Positions 6,256 to 8,636 of a stretch of 8,636 bases of DNA are shown in pieces. Source of the stretch: Ruminococcus flavefaciens. GTDB taxonomy: Bacteria; Bacillota; Clostridia; Oscillospirales; Ruminococcaceae. A program made the translations under genes and the position numbers. The notes below the pieces were generated by a model that saw only the letters and a list, made by a program, of their open reading frames with translations, had not been told where the DNA came from and made no database searches. Position 1 is the first letter of the stretch. Every line of letters starts with the position of its first letter. The stretch spans positions 1 to 8,636 of the forward strand of contig CADBQF010000432.1 in NCBI GenBank assembly GCA_902796705.1, in the 5' to 3' direction.

Positions 6256-7311
6256 TTGATACAGACAGAGGATATGGAGTTCGCTCCGAGAGTCGTTTCT
6301 CCCGAAAATTCCCCTGAGGACGGCGATGCGGAGATAACGCTCCGCCCGCAGACGCTCAATGAGTATATAGGTCAGGACAAGGTCAAGGAGAATCTCGCAA
6401 TTTATATCGAAGCCGCAAAGCGAAGGTGCGAACCGCTCGACCATGTTCTGCTCTACGGCCCTCCCGGACTCGGAAAGACCACGCTCTCGGCTATAATCGC
6501 CCACGAACTTGGCGTGAACCTGAGAGTCACGACAGGCCCGGCTATCGAAAAGCCCGGCGATCTTGTCTCGCTCCTGACGAGCCTTTCCGACAACGATGTG
6601 CTTTTCATCGACGAGATACACCGCCTCTCCCGTGCCGTTGAGGAGATACTCTATCCGGCACTGGAGGACAGAGTCATAGATATAATCATAGGAAAAGGCC
6701 CTTCCGCACGTTCGATAAGAATGGATCTGAAGCCTTTCACGCTCATAGGTGCTACGACGAGAGCAGGTCAGCTCTCCGCTCCGCTGCGTGACAGGTTCGG
6801 CGTGATACAGAGGCTCGAACTCTATTCTCCCGAACAGCTCACCGATATCGTGCGGAGAAGTGCCATGATACTCGGCATTCCCTGCGAAGCCGACGGTGCT
6901 GCCGAGATAGCCGGACGTGCAAGAGGTACGCCGAGGATCGCCAACCGTCTGCTCAAGCGTGTGCGTGATTTCGCTGATGTCATGGGCAACGGTCAGATAA
7001 CGAAGCAGATAGCTTCTATCGCACTCAGCCGTCTGGAGATAGATGCTCTCGGACTCGACAGCCTTGACAGACGTATGCTCGATATGATAATAAGAGGCTA
7101 CGGAGGAGGCCCTGTCGGTCTGGAAACTCTCGCCTCTGCCATAGGTGAGGAATCGGTGACGCTCGAAGATGTGTGCGAGCCGTTCCTCATGCAGCTCGGA
7201 TTCCTCGGACGAACTCCGAGGGGACGCTGTGCCACGAAGCTCGCCTATGAGCATCTCGGATATAAATTCACCGATACTGCACAGTCTGATGACGGTCAGA
7301 TGACATTCTGA
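6256..7311 (+). CDS. ruvB: Holliday junction helicase motor RuvB (TTG start)
   Basis: The 351-aa AAA+ ATPase forms hexamers that pump DNA through RuvA-bound junctions. Seen in order: [19 protein letters not shown], Walker [10 protein letters not shown] (68-76), Walker [11 protein letters not shown] (from about 115), sensor 1 IGATTRAG (164-171), the arginine-finger segment PLRDRFG (176-182), sensor 2 [10 protein letters not shown], and the C-terminal winged helix with [23 protein letters not shown] and [10 protein letters not shown]. All key motifs are present. The frame is open from a TTG at 6226, but that start lies inside the SseB gene and has no ribosome binding site. The TTG at 6256 has GGAGG at 6244-6248, 7 nt upstream, and is preferred. 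The sseB-like stop codon at 6234-6236 precedes that site, suggesting translational coupling. An ATG at 6274 is less likely, as its AGAGG is only 2 nt away. Confidence 0.97.
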   Translation: MIQTEDMEFAPRVVSPENSPEDGDAEITLRPQTLNEYIGQDKVKENLAIYIEAAKRRCEPLDHVLLYGPPGLGKTTLSAIIAHELGVNLRVTTGPAIEKPGDLVSLLTSLSDNDVLFIDEIHRLSRAVEEILYPALEDRVIDIIIGKGPSARSIRMDLKPFTLIGATTRAGQLSAPLRDRFGVIQRLELYSPEQLTDIVRRSAMILGIPCEADGAAEIAGRARGTPRIANRLLKRVRDFADVMGNGQITKQIASIALSRLEIDALGLDSLDRRMLDMIIRGYGGGPVGLETLASAIGEESVTLEDVCEPFLMQLGFLGRTPRGRCATKLAYEHLGYKFTDTAQSDDGQMTF

Positions 7312-7316
7312 ATTGT

Positions 7317-7862
7317 ATGTATATTAAAGGTTCACGAAGATATAATTACAGACATAATACCGAGAGAGTCGAAGCTCCCGGTACGGGCAGCATGATAAAC
7401 GGTCAGGGACTCGGACTCGTTTCAAAGATGAGATACGGGATATGTCCTATGAGCTTCAACGGCTGCGAGGTCATTGCGGTACAGAATGCACTCGTATTCC
7501 TCGGTATACCGCAGCCTGTCGCAGAAGTCGCTTTTTATATGGAGCGGTTCCGGCTGCTCATGGGATTTTTCGGCTGCAATGTATACAAGATAGGAAAAGC
7601 TCTCGCTCACTTCGGGGCGGAGTACGAACGTGCAGCCGATCCGGGAGATGCAAGGGCTTTCATCGTGTCGTTCTGGACGGGAAGACCTTTTCTCTCACCG
7701 ATACATACGGTGTTCTGCGTGAAGACGGCTTCGGGGATAGATGTTTACAACAAGTACAACACCTGCCCCGGCGTAAGATCGTGTCAGGACATCGGAGGCA
7801 TCATCGGAAAGAGGAAGCCTATCGCCCTGTACAGGATAATTAGTCCCGCACGTCAGGACTGA
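7317..7862 (+). CDS. C39/papain-fold peptidase-like protein of unknown function
   Basis: This is a 181-aa protein that I cannot assign to a named family. The arrangement suggests a C39-like cysteine peptidase fold: SFNGCEVIAVQNALVFLG (46-63) resembles the 'GCGPTALAMALxYLG' catalytic-Cys helix, giving Cys50; FFGCNVYKIGKALAHFGA resembles the 'G...L...L..~G' segment; IHTVFCV supplies His130; and IDVYNKYN could supply the third residue (Asn145 or Asn148). The Gln usually found about six residues before the Cys is not evident, so activity is uncertain. There is no signal peptide or membrane segment, so it should be cytoplasmic. The ATG at 7317 lies 5 nt after the ruvB stop with no clear ribosome binding site, which implies translational coupling to ruvB. 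Later in-frame ATGs at 7392 and 7428 also lack good sites; the homologous-looking core starts near residue 36, so a shorter protein is possible. Confidence 0.7.
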   Translation: MYIKGSRRYNYRHNTERVEAPGTGSMINGQGLGLVSKMRYGICPMSFNGCEVIAVQNALVFLGIPQPVAEVAFYMERFRLLMGFFGCNVYKIGKALAHFGAEYERAADPGDARAFIVSFWTGRPFLSPIHTVFCVKTASGIDVYNKYNTCPGVRSCQDIGGIIGKRKPIALYRIISPARQD

Positions 7863-7875
7863 AAGGATATTTTTT

Positions 7876-8636
7876 ATGGGAAAACTTCACGGGACTGACG
7901 GTGCAAGAGGCATCGCCGTTGACCGCTTCGATCCGGTGCTTGCCGGAAATATCGGAAGAACTGCCGCTGCGGTGCTTCCAAAGAAAAAGAACCGCAAGCC
8001 GCTCCTGCTCGTCGGCTGGGACAGCGAGGAAGCTTCGGCAGTCACCGCAGAAGCCGCTGCCGACGGCATATGTTCAGCCGGCTCTGATGCGGAACTCCTC
8101 GGCTGCGTGACGGCTACGGCTATGGCTGCTCTCGTCAAGAAAAGACAGGCTGCCGGAGGCATCATGGTCACGGAAGCCGCCGGGAACAAGTGCGGCATAA
8201 GGATATACGACTCCGGCGGATATAAGCTCAGCGACGATATCCTCGAAGAGATAGAACGCCTCGTCTTTGAGGCTCAGGACGAAGTTGAGGAAAAGCTCCG
8301 TCCACGTACAGGCGAACTCATACAGTGTGAAGATGCAGTCAGCGAATATCTCGATATAATAAGAAAAGCCGCTGCTCCCGATCTCACCGGCATGAGGATA
8401 GCGTATTTCTGCTCGTCGCCTGATTTTACTTATATGTATGTGAGGTTCTTCACCGAACTCGGTGCGGAGATGATACCTCTGCCCGATATCCCGGAAGATG
8501 CCCAGCCGGAAACTCCCGTGACCGATACGGAACGCCTTATGGAGTTCACGGCTGCGAGCGGCTGCTGCTGCGGCCTTGCCTTCCGTGGAGGCGGCGAGAA
8601 ATGCCTCGTCGTCGATGAGAACGGAAAGATAGTCGA
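7876..8636 (+). CDS. GlmM-like phosphohexomutase homologue lacking catalytic motifs, partial
   Basis: The first 253 residues are visible; the gene runs off the right edge (GlmM is usually about 450 aa). The start MGKLHGTDGARGIA matches the GlmM N-terminus (GTDGxRG), and spacing across domains 1-3 follows the family (GGIMV...CGIRIYDSGGYKL; GLAF...CLVVDENGKIV). GlmM converts glucosamine-6-phosphate to glucosamine-1-phosphate for peptidoglycan. Here, however, the catalytic loop that normally reads SASHNP is MVTEAAG (97-103), with Thr99 at the phosphoserine position and no His/Asn/Pro. The metal-binding DGDADR loop is RGGGEK (237-242). Flanking residues stay in register, so a frameshift is not the cause. 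Mutase activity therefore looks lost, and the protein may be a regulatory or structural pseudoenzyme. The ATG at 7876 has AAAGGA at 7862-7867, overlapping the previous gene's stop codon. Residues after 253, including the phosphate-binding domain 4, cannot be judged. Confidence 0.85.
   Translation, partial: MGKLHGTDGARGIAVDRFDPVLAGNIGRTAAAVLPKKKNRKPLLLVGWDSEEASAVTAEAAADGICSAGSDAELLGCVTATAMAALVKKRQAAGGIMVTEAAGNKCGIRIYDSGGYKLSDDILEEIERLVFEAQDEVEEKLRPRTGELIQCEDAVSEYLDIIRKAAAPDLTGMRIAYFCSSPDFTYMYVRFFTELGAEMIPLPDIPEDAQPETPVTDTERLMEFTAASGCCCGLAFRGGGEKCLVVDENGKIV

Noticed and set aside
6187..7254. Long minus-strand open frame (355 codons) opposite ruvB
   Set aside because: It lies wholly antisense to ruvB, whose motifs are clear, and its product shows no recognisable domain; the codon bias of ruvB explains the open frame.
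8150..8610. Frameshift or sequencing error as the cause of the lost GlmM motifs
   Set aside because: Conserved residues on both sides of each loop (CGIRIYDSGGYKL; GLAF and CLVVDENGKIV) stay in the same frame, so the changes are substitutions.
1..8636. CRISPR array, tRNA or rRNA genes, complete insertion sequence or prophage genes
   Set aside because: No regularly spaced direct repeats, no tRNA-like or rRNA sequence and no transposase or phage domains were seen; the genes are ordinary chromosomal ones.

Overview
This window looks like chromosomal DNA from a Gram-positive anaerobe of the Ruminococcus/Oscillospiraceae type (Firmicutes, class Clostridia). The grounds are strong GGAGG-type ribosome binding sites, TTG starts, moderate GC with heavy use of ATA, AGA and AGG codons, near-consensus sigma-A promoters, a short clostridial-style MetH, a fused chorismate mutase/prephenate dehydratase, and a ruvC-ruvA-ruvB cluster. 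The genus is an inference from style, not from a marker gene.

Layout. (1) At the left edge is the C-terminal tail of a probable family-4-like glycosyltransferase on the + strand. (2) A roughly 124-nt imperfect palindrome (133-256) fills the convergent gap and runs into the last codons of that gene. (3) A minus-strand operon reads leftward from a promoter near 4230-4202: pheA (chorismate mutase/prephenate dehydratase/ACT), then a 790-aa metH (cobalamin-dependent methionine synthase without the reactivation domain), then a small membrane-anchored protein whose soluble part resembles an IS3-type OrfA DNA-binding domain. (4) The 168-nt divergent region (4163-4330) carries one promoter for each direction. 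(5) A plus-strand operon reads rightward: ruvC, ruvA, an SseB-family gene, ruvB, a small protein resembling a C39/papain-fold cysteine peptidase, and a phosphoglucosamine mutase-like gene cut by the right edge. Gaps between these genes are 5 to 46 nt and no terminator is visible between them, so they are probably co-transcribed.

How the genes work together. RuvA, RuvB and RuvC are the Holliday-junction branch-migration and resolution machine, and all three look intact. PheA makes phenylpyruvate from chorismate for phenylalanine, and MetH makes methionine from homocysteine, so the minus-strand operon is an amino-acid biosynthesis unit.

The most unusual item is the last gene. It keeps the GlmM fold signature at its N-terminus (GTDGARG), but both the catalytic phosphoserine loop and the metal-binding DGDADR loop are replaced, in register, by unrelated residues. 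It is therefore probably a pseudoenzyme or a protein with a new function. Other items worth a look are the palindrome, the membrane-tethered transposase-like protein, and the SseB and C39-like genes inside the ruv operon. Three genes use or probably use starts that a simple longest-ORF call would miss: TTG for ruvC, TTG at 6256 for ruvB, and ATG at 5505 for the SseB gene.
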